This document shows, piece after piece, positions 62,862-64,000 of a stretch of DNA of 64,000 nt. The position numbers and the translations under genes are program-made. The notes beneath the pieces were generated by a model. The model had not been told where the DNA came from. It did no database searches and saw nothing but the letters and a program-made list of their open reading frames with translations. Positions within the stretch are counted from its first letter, which is position 1, and each line of letters opens with the position of its first letter. Source of the stretch: Marinomonas ostreistagni (GTDB taxonomy: Bacteria; Pseudomonadota; Gammaproteobacteria; Pseudomonadales; Marinomonadaceae); the NCBI RefSeq assembly GCF_016461785.1, contig NZ_JAEMUH010000013.1:1-64000 (forward strand), in the 5' to 3' direction.

Positions 62862-62947
62862 CTGTCGAAATAATAGCCAAACTAGCGCAACTATTTACAT
62901 GAATAACATGCGCTTACCTTTTTTTTAACCATTGGAGAGTAAACACC

Positions 62948-63274
62948 ATGATCGCTTTGATCTCACCAGCTTATGCTGAAGGTGCTGCACCAGCTGACGC
63001 AGGGATTTTTAACCTTGTTTTGTTAGTTGGTTTTGTTGTTATCTTTTATTTCTTAATGTGGCGTCCACAAGCTAAACGTACTAAAGAGCATCGTAACTTG
63101 CTTGCCTCTTTAGCAAAAGGCACAGAGGTGGTAACAAACGGTGGTGTTCTAGGAAAAGTAACGAAAGTTGATGATAACTACGTTGTGCTAGAAGTTGCCG
63201 ACAACATTGAGATGAAATTCCAGAAATCTGCAGTTGGCGCAGTGTTGCCAAAAGGCACTCTGAAATCGATCTAA
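62948..63274 (+). CDS. yajC: Preprotein translocase accessory subunit YajC
   Basis: Small inner-membrane protein of the SecDF-YajC complex, 108 aa. One membrane segment (LVLLVGFVVIFYFLMWRP) is followed by the conserved cytoplasmic part (VVTNGGVLGKVTKVDDNYVV). GGAG precedes the ATG. Confidence 0.96.
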   Translation: MIALISPAYAEGAAPADAGIFNLVLLVGFVVIFYFLMWRPQAKRTKEHRNLLASLAKGTEVVTNGGVLGKVTKVDDNYVVLEVADNIEMKFQKSAVGAVLPKGTLKSI

Positions 63275-63281
63275 TGTTATG

Positions 63282-63307
63282 AGAAAAGCGCCACTCGGCG
63301 CTTTTCT
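63282..63307 (+). terminator. Hairpin between yajC and secD
   Basis: Perfect 11-bp stem AGAAAAGCGCC / GGCGCTTTTCT with ACTC loop. The T-run falls within the stem, so it may end transcription partly or mainly protect the mRNA; secD is normally cotranscribed with yajC. Confidence 0.6.
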
Positions 63308-63348
63308 GCTTTCTTGGTCATTTTCCTTTCAAGCTCCAAGGACCTTAC

Positions 63349-64000
63349 ATGCTTAACAAGTACCCCTTGTGGAAGTATTTGCTTATTCTGCTAGTGATCG
63401 CGCTAGGTGTTGTTTATGCGCTACCTAATTTATATCCAGACGATCCAGCACTTCAGCTCTCCACTCAAAAATCCACTTCTGTGGTTGACCAGCGCACTTT
63501 AGCCACGGCAGAAAAAGCCCTACAAGACGCTGGCATTGATTTAAAAGAAGCCGAAATTACCAGTGCAGGTGGCACGCTTCGTTTTAATAATGGCGAAGAC
63601 CAATTGGCCGCAAAACCAGTAATTGCTGCGGCATTGGGTGAGAATTACGTAGTTGCTCTGAACTTGGTTCCGACAACGCCTGAGTGGTTGTCTTCAATCG
63701 GAGCTGGCCCTGCAAAGCTGGGTCTAGATTTGCGTGGTGGTGTTCATTTTTTACTAGAAGTTGATACCCCTGCGGCGCTTAAGCAGCGTTTAGATGTGGC
63801 TGCAAGTGAAATGAAGAACAGCCTTCGTACTGAGCGTATTCGTTACCGCAGTGTTGAAGTAAGCGGTGGACAAATGTCGATTCGCTTCCTGCGTGAAGAA
63901 GATCAGCAGGCGGCGCTTGAGTTGTTGCAAGATGAATTTTCAGAGTATGTTTACTCGACTTCCTCTGAAGGAAATGACTATTTTGTAGAGGTTGGCTTTA
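63349..64000 (+). CDS. secD: Protein-export membrane protein SecD (3' partial)
   Basis: Start of SecD, which with SecF pulls exported proteins through SecYEG using the proton gradient. The 217 visible residues comprise an N-terminal membrane helix (YLLILLVIALGVVYALP), the family segment LGLDLRGGVHFLLEVD and the beginning of the large periplasmic domain. The frame is open to the right edge. ATG at 63349 is behind AAGGAC. Confidence 0.95.
   Translation, partial: MLNKYPLWKYLLILLVIALGVVYALPNLYPDDPALQLSTQKSTSVVDQRTLATAEKALQDAGIDLKEAEITSAGGTLRFNNGEDQLAAKPVIAAALGENYVVALNLVPTTPEWLSSIGAGPAKLGLDLRGGVHFLLEVDTPAALKQRLDVAASEMKNSLRTERIRYRSVEVSGGQMSIRFLREEDQQAALELLQDEFSEYVYSTSSEGNDYFVEVGF

Overview
The window looks like a chromosomal segment of a marine gammaproteobacterium of the Oceanospirillales, most like Marinomonas. 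This rests on the gene set (LapBC-type type I secretion, queA-tgt-yajC-secD, purMN beside DUF2066 and DUF3108 genes, the sdh-suc supercluster divergent from gltA), the moderate AT content and the protein sequences. It is inference, not a database match. I see no insertion sequence, integrase, prophage or CRISPR array.

Layout. 1-4566: the end of a LapB/LapC-type type I secretion operon plus a LuxR-type regulator; the ATPase gene enters from the left edge through an in-frame GAGCCA (Glu-Pro) repeat. 4567-16809: a nitrate assimilation block, nrtABC (uptake), a NasC-like flavoprotein, nirBD (nitrite reductase), nasA (nitrate reductase), a TrpD2/YbiB-like gene and mobA (molybdenum cofactor). Two transcription units in it, nrtA onward and nasA onward, each have a sigma-54 -24/-12 promoter followed by a two-hairpin leader whose second hairpin overlaps an intrinsic terminator, the layout of ANTAR-protein (NasR/NasT) antitermination. 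No such regulator is encoded here. 16787-20698: DUF3108, purN and purM on the minus strand; a DUF2066 protein and a small zinc-ribbon protein on the plus strand. 20765-34194: gltA, then divergent sdhCDAB-sucAB-lpd-sucCD, a complete run of TCA genes with intercistronic hairpins and a SucB carrying two nearly identical lipoyl domains.

34348-45543: small metabolic and regulatory units: a possible 30-aa protein, a LysR regulator divergent from a gallate-type dioxygenase, L-2-hydroxyglutarate oxidase, a lipoprotein, a MarR regulator with three operator-like sites divergent from an EamA exporter, a CitAB/DcuSR-like two-component system with a 2-hydroxycarboxylate transporter, and an unusual chemoreceptor. 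45744-54083: pirin, GtrA, a second EamA transporter, a VOC protein, a Cys-rich small protein, a DUF2721 protein, aspA-ansA, and an HTH regulator with an amidase. 54476-58077: an Aer-like PAS chemoreceptor joined to a PAS/EAL phosphodiesterase. 58287-60188: a Tat-exported PhoX phosphatase with a weak Pho-box candidate. 60341-60426: tRNA-Leu(CAA) with a clear promoter and terminator. 60649-64000: queA, tgt, yajC and the start of secD.

The most interesting signal is regulatory: the duplicated sigma-54 promoter plus antitermination leader that would give nitrogen-status and nitrate/nitrite control separately to uptake/nitrite reduction and to nitrate reductase. All functional statements come from reading the sequence and general family knowledge; no searches were run.
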